A stretch of 64,000 nucleotides of DNA from an uncultured Eubacteriales bacterium. GTDB lineage: Bacteria > Bacillota > Clostridia > TANB77 > CAG-508. The stretch's first letter is position 1; every line of letters begins with the position of its first letter. Below the pieces are notes generated by a model. That model saw nothing but the letters and a program-made list of their open reading frames with translations, did not search any database and was not told the origin of the DNA. The stretch spans positions 1 to 64,000 of the forward strand of contig CABUJR010000007.1 of assembly GCA_902492015.1 (NCBI GenBank), in the 5' to 3' direction. The translations under genes were made by a program, and so were the position numbers. Below are positions 34,853-44,292 of this stretch, piece by piece.

Positions 34853-37800
34853 ATGTTGTTTTTAGAAAAATTAGAGCAAAAAAAATTTTATATAATTTCA
34901 GTAATAATAATATCTATAATAATTGGGTTTATTTATACGATTTGTTTTGTGTCACCCAAATATGTGGCAGAAGCAACTCTAGTGTGCTTAAAAACAGAAA
35001 AAAGTTCTGATAATAAGCTTCAAACAAATGGAAGTCTAGAATTAAGTGATAATATGGTATCAACTTTTAAAGAAATAGCAAAAAGCACATTAACTATAAA
35101 AGAAACACAAAAAAATGTAGAATTAGATATTAAAAGTGAAGATATATTTTTAAAGAAACAATCAGATTCAGACATTTTTAGTATTCAAATTAAAAGCAAA
35201 GATTCTGATAAATTAATTAATTTTGAAAATGAATTTATAGAAACATTTTCAAAAAAAGCAGAAATAATGCTTAGTAATGCAGAAATTTATGTAGTAGATG
35301 AGCCATATATTGAGAATAAGACTTATGGAAATTCTTTTTTAATTTCAATAGGAGTTAGTCTTTTAATTGGAGTTGCGATAATATTAGTATATATTCTATT
35401 TTTAGTACAATTTGATAAGAAAATAAAAAGTATAAAAGAAATAGAATCAGAAATTGCTTTAAGAAATCTTAGCTCAATACCATTAAATAATAAAAAAAGA
35501 AAAAATGATTTAGTTTTTGATGAAAATAGCAATTCTTTAAGTTCAAAAGCTTTTAAAAGCTTAAGAGCAAATATTCAATTTGTGAATGTAAATAATAAAG
35601 GAAAAAATACAATATTAATTACAAGTCCCCAAAATGCAGAAGGAAAAAGTTATGTTGCAGCAAATTTATCAGTAAGTTTTGCAGAAGTAGGAAAAAAAGT
35701 AATACTTATAGATGCAGATATGAATAGTGGCAGACAGAGCAAAATTTTTAATATACCAAACAACTTAGGGCTTTCAAATTATTTATCTAATCTTGATGCA
35801 AATGGAATTGAAATAAATGAACTAGTTAATAAATTTATAAATGAAACAGAATTTAAAAACCTTAATTTAATAACTGCTGGAACAATTCCACCAAATACTT
35901 CTGAATTATTATCATCACCAAAACTTATTGAATTAATTAAAGATTTAACTGTATTTTACGATGTACTTATAATTGATGGTGGAAAAGTACTTTCTGAAAC
36001 TGATGCACTTATACTAACAAGAGCTGTAAATTCAACTATTTTAGTTTCAAGTTATAAGAAAACAAATAAAGATGATTTATGGCAAGCTAAAAAAGATGTT
36101 CAAAATGTTGGCGGAAGAATTATAGGAAATATATTAAATAAGACAAAGGAAAAAGAGCACAAAAATGAACATAAAGTGCAAGAGAAAAATGTAAAAAAGG
36201 AAATAAAAACCTTTGAAAAAATTACAAGAAAAATGGTAAAAGTATTTAATAAATTAAAGAAATATTTTACAGAATTGAAAAATAAATCAAGACAAAAACT
36301 ATTAATAGAAGGTGACAAAAATAATATTTCTGATAATACAGCAACTTTTGAAAATGTAATTAATTATATTGCTCCAATAGAAGAAATTAATAAAAATGAA
36401 AGTGTAAATATTTTTGAAGAAAATGAATTAAATCAAAGTATAGAAGAAAACGAAGATTCTAACAGTGTTTCTATAGAAAATAAAGAAGAGACTTCTAATG
36501 AAGGTTTAAAGAAAGAAGAAAATAAATTTGTACCAAATGTAGCAATACAATCTGGAGTTATCCAAAATGTTGTAAATGTTTATGATTCAGGAAATAATGT
36601 ATTAGAAAATAAAATAATAGTTTCTGAAGGTAATTTAGAAAAAGACCAAAATAGTTTGCTTGAAAAAACAGAAACTATAGAAGAAAATTCAGAGGAAGAA
36701 AATTTAGAGAATAATGTTTATCCAGAAACTGAAGTAAAAGTAATATATAAAAATAAAGCAGAAAATGAAGAAGAAAATAATCAAAATTCTGAAACACAAA
36801 AAAGTTTATCTAATAAAAAAATTGAAAATATAAAGGAAAAAGCAAAAGTTATTTTTGAAAGTTCAAAAAATAATATTAAAAACTTCATTGAAAAAGCAAA
36901 AAATAATTTTCAAAATACTTTAGACAGAGTTAAAAGCAATAAGATTGCTGAAGACGAAGAAAGATATGTAGAAGAAGAAAATGAAGAGAAAGATATTGAT
37001 AAAAAAGAAAAAAATTTATCTTTTGCTGATACTACTGTGAAAACAGACGAAACCACTAAAGAAGATAATAAAGAGGATTTAAAAGAAGATAATAAATTAA
37101 TAATAGATGATTTAAAAGATAATGATGAAGCAATATTAGTTATAGTAGATGCAGAAAACGGATATTGTAGAGCATTTAATAAATATTGTTTTACAGAGAA
37201 AGCTGTAAGAGGAATTGACCCTATTGATGGTTTTAATAAGGCAAATTACTCATCATATTTATTAAAGAAAAGATTAGAAGATTTAATGAATTTATATGGA
37301 ATAACAGAAAAACAAGCTAAAAGAATTGATACATTAATTTATAGTACATTAATGGATTATGATGATACAGTTTGGCTTGAAAGAAAAATGATTTCAAATA
37401 AAGCTGATATATATGCAAGATGTATGGCAAAAGATTATGATGCTATTCCTGGTGAAGAAAAAAATGACTATAAAAAAAGATGTCAAAATTTAAGAAAACA
37501 AGAATTAAGAGAAGGTTTGTTAGAAATTGATTATGTTTTAGATAATTTATGGCAATCTAAAGCAATTAGTTTTACAGATAAATTAGTTATGAACCGATTT
37601 GCAGGTATATATGATTGTGATATAAAAAAAACATTATTAAAAAGTAAATCATTAAATCCAGAAGAAATAAATGAAAATTCAAAGTTAGAGAAAATAAAAC
37701 AATCAGTTAAAAATAGCAAATTAAATAAAATAATTAATGAAAATGCTAGTAAAATAAAAGAAAAATTGTCTAATATTAAAGTTGAACAAGTAAAAGCAAA

Positions 37801-38176
37801 AACTGTTGAAGAAATTCAAAAAGAAGTTTTAGATGATAATAAAAATGTGTCAAATGATAATTATGATAATATGTCTATAGATGAATATTATAATGAAAAT
37901 AATAAACTAGAAGAAATAGACTATAAAAAAGTTGAAGAAGAAAGAAAAAGAGAGCTTGAATTTTTCAAAGAGCAAAAAAGAGAAGAAAAAATGCTTCAAA
38001 AAAGGATGGCTATTGAAGAAAGAAAAGCTAGAAGATTGGAAAAAAAGCAAAAACGTGAAGAAGCTAGAAAAAACAAAGAGATAGAAAAGCAAAAACAAAA
38101 ACAAGAAGCAAGAATTGAAGAAGAATTATTAGTTGATAATTTATATCCTAAAACTAAAAATAATAAAGACATATAG
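34853..38176 (+). CDS. Wzz-domain/BY-kinase-like protein with 680-residue charged C-terminal extension
   Basis: 1107 residues. N-terminal chain-length-determinant (Wzz) part with TM1 about 14-33 and TM2 about 163-185; then a CpsD/CapB-type P-loop domain (about 225-430): GKS at 264-266, Walker A' LIDAD with Asp 287, Walker B LIIDGG with Asp 375. Normal members have GEGKST and IIDTPP; here AEGKSY and IIDGGK, and there is no C-terminal tyrosine cluster. Residues 430-755 are low-complexity Glu/Asn/Lys. Residues about 760-930 look folded (ILVIVDAENGYCRAFNKYCF, RIDTLIYSTLMDYDDTVWLE, NRFAGIYDCD). The end is a basic coiled coil. These kinases control polysaccharide export; no export genes adjoin. Function inferred only for the first 430 residues. 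Confidence 0.75.
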   Translation: MLFLEKLEQKKFYIISVIIISIIIGFIYTICFVSPKYVAEATLVCLKTEKSSDNKLQTNGSLELSDNMVSTFKEIAKSTLTIKETQKNVELDIKSEDIFLKKQSDSDIFSIQIKSKDSDKLINFENEFIETFSKKAEIMLSNAEIYVVDEPYIENKTYGNSFLISIGVSLLIGVAIILVYILFLVQFDKKIKSIKEIESEIALRNLSSIPLNNKKRKNDLVFDENSNSLSSKAFKSLRANIQFVNVNNKGKNTILITSPQNAEGKSYVAANLSVSFAEVGKKVILIDADMNSGRQSKIFNIPNNLGLSNYLSNLDANGIEINELVNKFINETEFKNLNLITAGTIPPNTSELLSSPKLIELIKDLTVFYDVLIIDGGKVLSETDALILTRAVNSTILVSSYKKTNKDDLWQAKKDVQNVGGRIIGNILNKTKEKEHKNEHKVQEKNVKKEIKTFEKITRKMVKVFNKLKKYFTELKNKSRQKLLIEGDKNNISDNTATFENVINYIAPIEEINKNESVNIFEENELNQSIEENEDSNSVSIENKEETSNEGLKKEENKFVPNVAIQSGVIQNVVNVYDSGNNVLENKIIVSEGNLEKDQNSLLEKTETIEENSEEENLENNVYPETEVKVIYKNKAENEEENNQNSETQKSLSNKKIENIKEKAKVIFESSKNNIKNFIEKAKNNFQNTLDRVKSNKIAEDEERYVEEENEEKDIDKKEKNLSFADTTVKTDETTKEDNKEDLKEDNKLIIDDLKDNDEAILVIVDAENGYCRAFNKYCFTEKAVRGIDPIDGFNKANYSSYLLKKRLEDLMNLYGITEKQAKRIDTLIYSTLMDYDDTVWLERKMISNKADIYARCMAKDYDAIPGEEKNDYKKRCQNLRKQELREGLLEIDYVLDNLWQSKAISFTDKLVMNRFAGIYDCDIKKTLLKSKSLNPEEINENSKLEKIKQSVKNSKLNKIINENASKIKEKLSNIKVEQVKAKTVEEIQKEVLDDNKNVSNDNYDNMSIDEYYNENNKLEEIDYKKVEEERKRELEFFKEQKREEKMLQKRMAIEERKARRLEKKQKREEARKNKEIEKQKQKQEARIEEELLVDNLYPKTKNNKDI

Positions 38177-38263
38177 TAAATCTAATGTTTCTATTTAAGA
38201 ATTAGAAGTTAAAATAAAATTATATAAAAATTATAATTTAAAAACTTTAAAAATATAAAGAAA

Positions 38264-38292
38264 AAAGAAGGTATTATTTTAATACCTTCTTT
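38264..38292 (+). terminator. Terminator after the Wzz/BY-kinase-like gene
   Basis: AAAGAAGGTATT / AATACCTTCTTT, 12-bp stem, 5-base loop. Confidence 0.75.
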
Positions 38293-38397
38293 ATGACATT
38301 AAAGATAAAATATTAAAATAATTATAAATATATATTGTAATTATATAAATTTTGCAATCTAAAATTAATTTTAATTAAAAGAAAACTTATAAAAAGC

Positions 38398-38426
38398 TTG
38401 AAATTATCACAAGATATTTATATAAT
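38398..38426 (+). promoter_or_regulatory. Promoter of the acidic unknown/metG unit
   Basis: TTGAAA, 17-base spacer, TATAAT. Confidence 0.65.
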
Positions 38427-38461
38427 TATTCTATATAATTTTATATTAAGGATGGAAAAGT

Positions 38462-39733
38462 ATGGAAAAGAAAATGAGTGATTTAAGTTTAGTAGAACAA
38501 GCTTGGAGTAGTGCATTAATAAAAACAAATTCTACAAATTTTAGAAAAACAGGTGAGATTGGTGATGTGGAAGACGTAAGAAGTTTTAGCCAATATTTAA
38601 AAGAGCCTGGAAGCTTTGCTACAAGAGTAGACATGGATAGAAGAATGGATGATAAATTGAAAAAATATTTGGTTATGACAGTAGATGATAAAGAGCATAG
38701 ATCAGATGATGGAAAAGTGGATTTATTAACAGATAATAAAGGCTATGATATAGCAATGATTTATATAAGAGATGAAAATGTGGTAGTAGAAGTATCTCCA
38801 GAAGTATTAAAAAATAATAAAGCTTTTTTAGGCCAAGCTTCTATTTCAAATGATGGAACTAAAATAGAAGTTGGAGATTTAGAAGAGCTATCTAGAGTTA
38901 TGGAACCAGATTCTGTTGAAAAAATTGTTGAACAAATTGAAAAATATGATTCTGTAAAAATTAGAAGCAGAGATGATGCAAGAAATAGAATAAAAGGCTT
39001 GCCTGAAAAAGATAAAGAAAGAGCAGATGTTGGTGGAGACTTAAATGATGGAAGAGAAACAGAAGCTCAAGAAAAGAGTGAAGAAGAACTTGAAGCAGAA
39101 GCCCAAGAAGCAGGTTTAGCAGGAAATTCAGATTTAGATGCAATAATAAAAATTTGTAAAGAAAACGGGCTAAGCCCAGAAGATATAAAACAAACTCTTA
39201 CTGTTGTAGATCCAGCAACAATAGAAAATGATAATGATAATAGAACAAATGTTGACCCAAATGGTGGAATGGTACTTATGCTTAGATTTAAAAATAAAGA
39301 AGCTGGTGCCGGACCAGATAATGTTTATATAATTCAAAATGGTGAATTATTACCATCAAATGCTATAGATAATAATAAAATGTCTGAAATAATGCTACAA
39401 AATGAAGGAAATCCACAAGTACATGAACTTGATGATGATAGATTAGACAAAATATTAGAAGAAATAGCTCAAATAAGGCTTGAATATGATAAACAAGTAG
39501 AAACAATAGAGTCGAGCAATGCTGAGAATAAAGCAGAAATGCTTGAAGCGGTAGAAGATAAAGCAAAAGACAAATTGAAAGATTGCATAGGAAAATATAA
39601 TCCAGAAGTTGATAAAAGTGCAGAAGTAGCAGAAAAAGAAAGTACTCAAATAGAAGGAAAAACTGATGAATCTATTAGAGAAATTGATGATGAGCCTGAA
39701 GCTTTTGAAGTTCCAGGAAAAAGAACACATTAA
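38462..39733 (+). CDS. Hypothetical acidic protein upstream of metG
   Basis: 423 residues, not recognised. No signal peptide or membrane helix. Residues 1-175 look folded (GYDIAMIYIRDENVVVEVSPEVL, ASISNDGTKIEVGDLEEL). Residues about 175-225 are a Glu/Ala-rich linker. A second globular part (about 228-330) contains ILKICKENGLSPEDIKQTL-like sequence and MVLMLRFKNKEAGAGPDNVYIIQNGELLP. The end is a coiled coil and an acidic tail. AAGGA lies nine bases before the ATG. It is 12 bases upstream of metG, so probably co-transcribed. Confidence 0.65.
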   Translation: MEKKMSDLSLVEQAWSSALIKTNSTNFRKTGEIGDVEDVRSFSQYLKEPGSFATRVDMDRRMDDKLKKYLVMTVDDKEHRSDDGKVDLLTDNKGYDIAMIYIRDENVVVEVSPEVLKNNKAFLGQASISNDGTKIEVGDLEELSRVMEPDSVEKIVEQIEKYDSVKIRSRDDARNRIKGLPEKDKERADVGGDLNDGRETEAQEKSEEELEAEAQEAGLAGNSDLDAIIKICKENGLSPEDIKQTLTVVDPATIENDNDNRTNVDPNGGMVLMLRFKNKEAGAGPDNVYIIQNGELLPSNAIDNNKMSEIMLQNEGNPQVHELDDDRLDKILEEIAQIRLEYDKQVETIESSNAENKAEMLEAVEDKAKDKLKDCIGKYNPEVDKSAEVAEKESTQIEGKTDESIREIDDEPEAFEVPGKRTH

Positions 39734-39745
39734 AAGGAGTTAAAA

Positions 39746-41344
39746 ATGAAAAGAAATATACTTATAGGAGGAGCTTGGCCTTATGCTAATAGCTCATTAC
39801 ACTTAGGTCATATTGCAGGATTAATTTCAGGAGATTTTCTTGCAAGATACCATAGATTAAAAGGTGATAATGTTCTTTATGTTTCAGGATCAGATTGTCA
39901 TGGAACACCAATCACAGAAAGAGCAAAAAAGGAAAAAGTATCACCAAAAGAAATAGCAAGCAGATATGATGAAGAATTTAATAAAATGTTTAAAGGTTAT
40001 CAATTTTCTTATGATTTATATTCAAGAACTTTTGACGAATATCATAAAGAAAAAGTAAAAATACTTTTTAGAAAGCTATATGATAATGGATATATATATG
40101 AAAAAATAGAGCCACAGGCCTATTGTGAACATTGTAATAAATTTTTATCAGATAGAGAAATTATATTAACTTGTCCAGAATGTGGTGAAGAAACTAAAGG
40201 AGATCAATGTGATAAATGTTTACATGTTCCAACTACAGATGAACTAAAAAAAGGAAACTGTATAGAGTGTGGTTCTAAAATAATAGAAAAAGAAAATAAA
40301 GTTTTATATTTAGCACTTTCAAAATTTCAAAAACAAATTGAAGAACATACAGAAAAAGTAAAAAATACTTGGAGAATTAATGCTCAAAATGAAACTTTAA
40401 AATATTTAAAACAAGGTTTATTAGATAGAGCAGTTACAAGAGATTTGAATTGGGGTGTTGATATTCCAGTAGATGGATATGATGATAAAAAAATGTATGT
40501 ATGGATTGATGCTGTTTTAGGTTATGTAACAGATACAATGAAATTATGTGAGGAAAAATCAGACTGTACATGGGAAGATTTCTGGAAAGAAGGGCATAAT
40601 AACAAAATTTATATGTGTCATGGAAAAGACAATATAATGTTTCATAGTATAATATTAAATGCTTTACTTTTAGGACAAGAAGAAAATTATCATTTGGTAG
40701 ATACTATAGTTTCAGCAGAATACTTAAATTTCAATGACCAAAAATTTTCAAAGAGTAAGGGCATTGGAATGACAGCATTAGAAGCTTTAGATTTATATGA
40801 TTCAGATTCTTTAAGATTTCATTTGTTAGCAAATGGTCCAGAAAAGAAAGATACTAATTTTACAATTGAAGATTTTGAAAACACTCATAATGGAGAAATT
40901 TTAAACAAGTTTGGAAACTTAGTAAATAGAACTTTAAGATTTAAGGGACTAGAAGAACTTCCTAAAGGAATTTTAAATGAAGAAATAAAAGCTCAAATAG
41001 AAAATACTTATACAGAAGCTGGAGAGCTAATAGAAAAATTAGAATTTAGAGAAGCTATAAAGAAAATTATGCAACTTGTTGAGTATGGAAATAAATTTTA
41101 TGATGAAAAAGAACCTTGGATTGCTAGAAAAAATGATATAGAAGATTTTAATAATACAATATATAATTGTGCAGTAATAATTGCTAATTTATCTAATTTG
41201 TTTGAAATAGTAATGCCAACTGCTTGTGCAAAGATAAGAAATTATTTAAATCTTGGAAATCCTTCTTGGAATTTTATAGAGGTGCAAAGTAATATAAAAT
41301 TAGAAAATATTGAGCCATTATTTTCTAGAATTAATAAAAAATAA
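39746..41344 (+). CDS. metG: Methionine--tRNA ligase
   Basis: Charges tRNA-Met. Class I motifs: SSLHLGHIAG (HIGH-type) and KFSKSKG (KMSKS). The zinc knuckle is of the large two-metal layout, with CEHCNKFL, CPECGEETKGDQCDKC and CIECG between about 130 and 175. Anticodon domain to the end at 532. It stops after the anticodon domain: there is no C-terminal tRNA-binding OB-fold, which many bacterial MetRS carry. An AAAGGAG site precedes the ATG. No T-box leader is seen. Confidence 0.95.
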   Translation: MKRNILIGGAWPYANSSLHLGHIAGLISGDFLARYHRLKGDNVLYVSGSDCHGTPITERAKKEKVSPKEIASRYDEEFNKMFKGYQFSYDLYSRTFDEYHKEKVKILFRKLYDNGYIYEKIEPQAYCEHCNKFLSDREIILTCPECGEETKGDQCDKCLHVPTTDELKKGNCIECGSKIIEKENKVLYLALSKFQKQIEEHTEKVKNTWRINAQNETLKYLKQGLLDRAVTRDLNWGVDIPVDGYDDKKMYVWIDAVLGYVTDTMKLCEEKSDCTWEDFWKEGHNNKIYMCHGKDNIMFHSIILNALLLGQEENYHLVDTIVSAEYLNFNDQKFSKSKGIGMTALEALDLYDSDSLRFHLLANGPEKKDTNFTIEDFENTHNGEILNKFGNLVNRTLRFKGLEELPKGILNEEIKAQIENTYTEAGELIEKLEFREAIKKIMQLVEYGNKFYDEKEPWIARKNDIEDFNNTIYNCAVIIANLSNLFEIVMPTACAKIRNYLNLGNPSWNFIEVQSNIKLENIEPLFSRINKK

Positions 41345-41369
41345 AAATAACAAACAATATACAACAAAA

Positions 41370-41415
41370 AAACAAATAAACAAATAAACAAATAAACAAA
41401 TAAACAAATAAACAA
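41370..41415. repeat. 8-bp tandem repeat (AAACAAAT) between metG and tmk
   Basis: Six phased units of AAACAAAT (the last partial), about 35 bases before the tmk start. No hairpin. Confidence 0.85.
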
Positions 41416-41448
41416 TCAATTATTAATAGAGATAGAGGAAGATTTATC

Positions 41449-42129
41449 ATGGGAAAACTATTTGTAATAGACGGAACAGATGGAAGTGGAAAACAAACAC
41501 AGTTTGATTTATTAAAAAAACACTTAGATAAAGATGGAATAGAATATAGAACTGTTAGTTTTCCAAATTATGATAGTCCATCATCAGCTCTTGTAAAAAT
41601 GTATTTATCAGGAGAATTTGGGGAAGATGCTAAAAAAATTAGTCCTTATGTTGCTTCAACTTTTTATGCAGCTGATAGATATGCAACTTTTACAAAGGAT
41701 TTTAGAAAATATTATGAAGAAGGTGGAATAATATTGGCTGATAGATATACAACAGCTAATATGGTACATCAGGCTGGAAAGATAAAAAATGAACAGGAAA
41801 GAGAGAAATTCTTAAATTGGCTATTTGATTTAGAATTTAATATATATGGATTGCCAATACCAACACAAGTGTTTTTCTTAAACATGCCACCTAAAATTGT
41901 TAAAGAACTTATTAAAAACAGAGAAAACAAATTTACACATAGTGAGAAAAAAGATATTCATGAAAGAGACCAGAAACATTTAGAAGAATCTTATAGTGCA
42001 GCTTGCAGTCTAGCAAAAAAATATAATTGGAATGAAATAAATTGTGTAAAAAATAATGTTTTAAGAACAAGAGAAGATATACATGAAGAAATTTATAAAG
42101 TAGTTTGCAGAGAAATACAAAAGAAATAA
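41449..42129 (+). CDS. tmk: Thymidylate kinase
   Basis: 226 residues. Phosphorylates dTMP to dTDP. P-loop GTDGSGKQTQ (9-18), the substrate-binding SFPNYDSP and ADRYATF, the ILADRYTTANMVHQAGK motif (DRx type), then the LID-region helix KNRENKFTHSEKKDIHERD. Slightly longer than the usual 205-215. Closely related to the group with Gln after the P-loop Lys. Site GAGGAAG upstream, 13 bases before the ATG. Confidence 0.88.
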   Translation: MGKLFVIDGTDGSGKQTQFDLLKKHLDKDGIEYRTVSFPNYDSPSSALVKMYLSGEFGEDAKKISPYVASTFYAADRYATFTKDFRKYYEEGGIILADRYTTANMVHQAGKIKNEQEREKFLNWLFDLEFNIYGLPIPTQVFFLNMPPKIVKELIKNRENKFTHSEKKDIHERDQKHLEESYSAACSLAKKYNWNEINCVKNNVLRTREDIHEEIYKVVCREIQKK

Positions 42130-42146
42130 ACTCATGAGGTATAGGT

Positions 42147-43775
42147 ATGAGAGGTAAAATTGTAAATTTATGTATTGGTTTTATGAATTTACTATTTGGA
42201 GCTTTAATTATTGTTTTTACTATGTGTGTGCCACAAGATAAAACCCTAATGACAGTACAAGAAAATTTTGTAGTTGGATATGTAGTTAAAGGCATATATT
42301 TGGTAATGGTAGCTGTAGCTCTGATTGATGCTTTCCAAAGTTATAATCTTAGAACTGATACAACTTTTAACACAGGATATATTATAGGAATATTTTGTTT
42401 AAGTTTTATTTTTATAAAGCAACCTGCAATAGCAGCATTTAGTATAATTTCAGGCATTATTGTCTTATTTAAAAGTATAAAAGAAAATTTAGTAGAAATT
42501 GATAGTACTACAGCAATTTCTGTTTCTATTGTTGTTATGGCAGCAACTGCAATACTTGGATTATTATCTTTTACTTATGCATCTATAGGTGAAAGTATAA
42601 AAAATAAAGAAAATAAAGATGAGCTTGCATATAAAAGTGATTATTTTAAATATATTACAGAACTAGATATAGAAGATCCATATATAAATGTAGAAAAAGA
42701 TGGAAAATTTGGATATATAAATCCAAAAGGTGAAGTAGTAATTGATTTTGAATATGATTATGCAAGTCCATTTATAGAAATAACAGAATATGATAAAAAA
42801 TTTCATATTGCATTAGTTTGTAAAGAAGGTAGTTCTACAATAATATTAAAAAATAAAAGAGAAGTAATGTCATATAGAACAGAATCTTCAGATGAAGACT
42901 TAGGATCAAAACTTGAGGAATTAGAAAATATTTATAAAAATGTTTTGAACCAAGAAGGAGAAATGAAATATGAAATTGAAAGTATTACAGAAAATAAAAA
43001 CAAAGTTCCAGCTTATAGTGAAATATCATCAGAATACACATATAGATATGATTATAATGAAGAATATGATTTAATGGTAACTCAATCAAGTTTGGGTCTT
43101 GCTGATGAATATCAACTTGTAAAAAAAGATGATTCACATATAAAGGTAAAATTAGATACAACAAAATTAGATTATGATGAAAATTATTTATATTTGTTTT
43201 CTAATGGTACTATTCCATTTTATGAATTATCTAAAAGAACTCAAGGTTGGTTCACAAGTTATGGTTCAAAAAATGCTATGACTGGAAAAGCACAAATTTT
43301 AGACTTTTTTGGAGATAGAATATTATTAAGAAATTACAATAATAATACAGTTTATTTTATAGATTCTTGTGGAACTATGCTTTCTGAAGAATACAAAGGC
43401 ATATATGTATGTGGCGAAGGTAGATATATTGTTAAAAATAGTGACGAATCTTTCAAAATAATAGATGATGAATATAATAATGTATTTGGTAGAGAATTTG
43501 CTACTATAAATCCAAGACTTATTACTCAAAATCTATATATAACTTTAGATACAACAGATGATATAAAGGCAAATGAGTATGGATATGCGAAAATGAATTG
43601 GAGTTTACTAAATTATGATGGTCAAGTACTATTAGATGGTATACAGCAAATCTATGATTTATATTTCACAATTCCAGAATCTGGTAAAAAAGATGAAAAT
43701 TATGAGAATTTTGAAAATGACTTAAAAACTTTAAATTATGAGTTTGTTGGAGATAAGTTTTATTTAGAAGATTAA
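42147..43775 (+). CDS. Multi-pass membrane protein with WG-like repeats
   Basis: 542 residues. About five hydrophobic helices in residues 4-145, then a long extracytoplasmic part. A clear WG-type repeat is KDGKFGYINPKGEVVIDFEYDYASPF (about 180-205); weaker ones follow (STIILKNKREVMSYRTE, RILLRNYNNNTVYFIDSCGTML, SFKIIDDEYNNVFG). The 42% or so that follows has many Tyr and Asp residues. Function unknown. It starts 17 bases after tmk behind TGAGGTATAGGT. Related in repeat type, not in membrane part, to the protein at 12.9 kb. Confidence 0.65.
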   Translation: MRGKIVNLCIGFMNLLFGALIIVFTMCVPQDKTLMTVQENFVVGYVVKGIYLVMVAVALIDAFQSYNLRTDTTFNTGYIIGIFCLSFIFIKQPAIAAFSIISGIIVLFKSIKENLVEIDSTTAISVSIVVMAATAILGLLSFTYASIGESIKNKENKDELAYKSDYFKYITELDIEDPYINVEKDGKFGYINPKGEVVIDFEYDYASPFIEITEYDKKFHIALVCKEGSSTIILKNKREVMSYRTESSDEDLGSKLEELENIYKNVLNQEGEMKYEIESITENKNKVPAYSEISSEYTYRYDYNEEYDLMVTQSSLGLADEYQLVKKDDSHIKVKLDTTKLDYDENYLYLFSNGTIPFYELSKRTQGWFTSYGSKNAMTGKAQILDFFGDRILLRNYNNNTVYFIDSCGTMLSEEYKGIYVCGEGRYIVKNSDESFKIIDDEYNNVFGREFATINPRLITQNLYITLDTTDDIKANEYGYAKMNWSLLNYDGQVLLDGIQQIYDLYFTIPESGKKDENYENFENDLKTLNYEFVGDKFYLED

Positions 43776-43809
43776 AAAAATGATTAAAAAAATTTAAAAT
43801 GCAAATAAT

Positions 43810-43840
43810 AAGATAGAGCTAATTTTTAGTTCTATCTTTT
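43810..43840 (+). terminator. Terminator after the tmk/WG-repeat unit
   Basis: AAGATAGA...TCTATCTT stem followed by T run; it abuts the ribosome site of the next gene. Confidence 0.75.
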
Positions 43841-43858
43841 TTTGTGGGAGGTTTTAAA

Positions 43859-44026
43859 ATGAATGGTCAAAAAATAAATTGTACAGTTGAAAGTTGTGAA
43901 TATAATGATTGTAATAATAAAATATGTGAATTAAAACAAATAGAAGTTATGGCATGTCCAAATTGCCAAACAGGTTCTCCTGAAGAAGAATCAATGTGTG
44001 GAAGTTATAAATGTAAATGTGACTAG
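43859..44026 (+). CDS. Small cysteine-rich DUF1540-type protein
   Basis: 55 residues from the ATG at 43859, behind GGGAGG; the GTG at 43844 lies before that site. Cysteines in the order CTVESCEYND..NKICELKQIEVMACPNCQTGSPEEESMCGSYKCKC match the DUF1540 pattern found in spore formers. Probably a metal-binding or disulfide-stabilised small protein; function unknown. Confidence 0.7.
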   Translation: MNGQKINCTVESCEYNDCNNKICELKQIEVMACPNCQTGSPEEESMCGSYKCKCD

Positions 44027-44123
44027 ATTTAAAATCTAAATATGGTCTATATATTATGAAGATTTTTTAGTATATTAATGTAAATTTGATGAATACTAAA
44101 TAAATTTTTCATTTTATATAGAC

Positions 44124-44210
44124 TTTTTTATATAATAGAAAAATTATTTTAATTTTCTTTTATAAAGGATTTATCAAATATTATACATAAATTTTATTTC
44201 ATAAATTTTT
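44124..44210. repeat. Dispersed intergenic repeat, copy B
   Basis: TTTTTTATATAATAG, then TTTATAAAGGATTTATCAAATATTATACATAAATTTTAT in pieces, aligning with copy A at 32722-32807 over its whole length. It lies just upstream of the fba promoter. Confidence 0.6.
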
Positions 44211-44228
44211 TAGACACATAAAATTTAC

Positions 44229-44257
44229 TTGACGACTAGCATAAAAGATTATAAAAT
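44229..44257 (+). promoter_or_regulatory. fba promoter
   Basis: TTGACG, 17-base spacer, TAAAAT. Confidence 0.65.
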
Positions 44258-44292
44258 ATAAAAAGTAATAAAAGATTAAAGGAGGAAAGATT

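Noticed and set aside
39734..39745. T-box leader for metG (and for hisS)
   Set aside because: The gaps before these genes are too short and lack the T-box sequence; both are read from upstream promoters.
41370..41415. CRISPR array
   Set aside because: The repeat is a simple 8-bp tandem with no spacers; no cas genes in the window.
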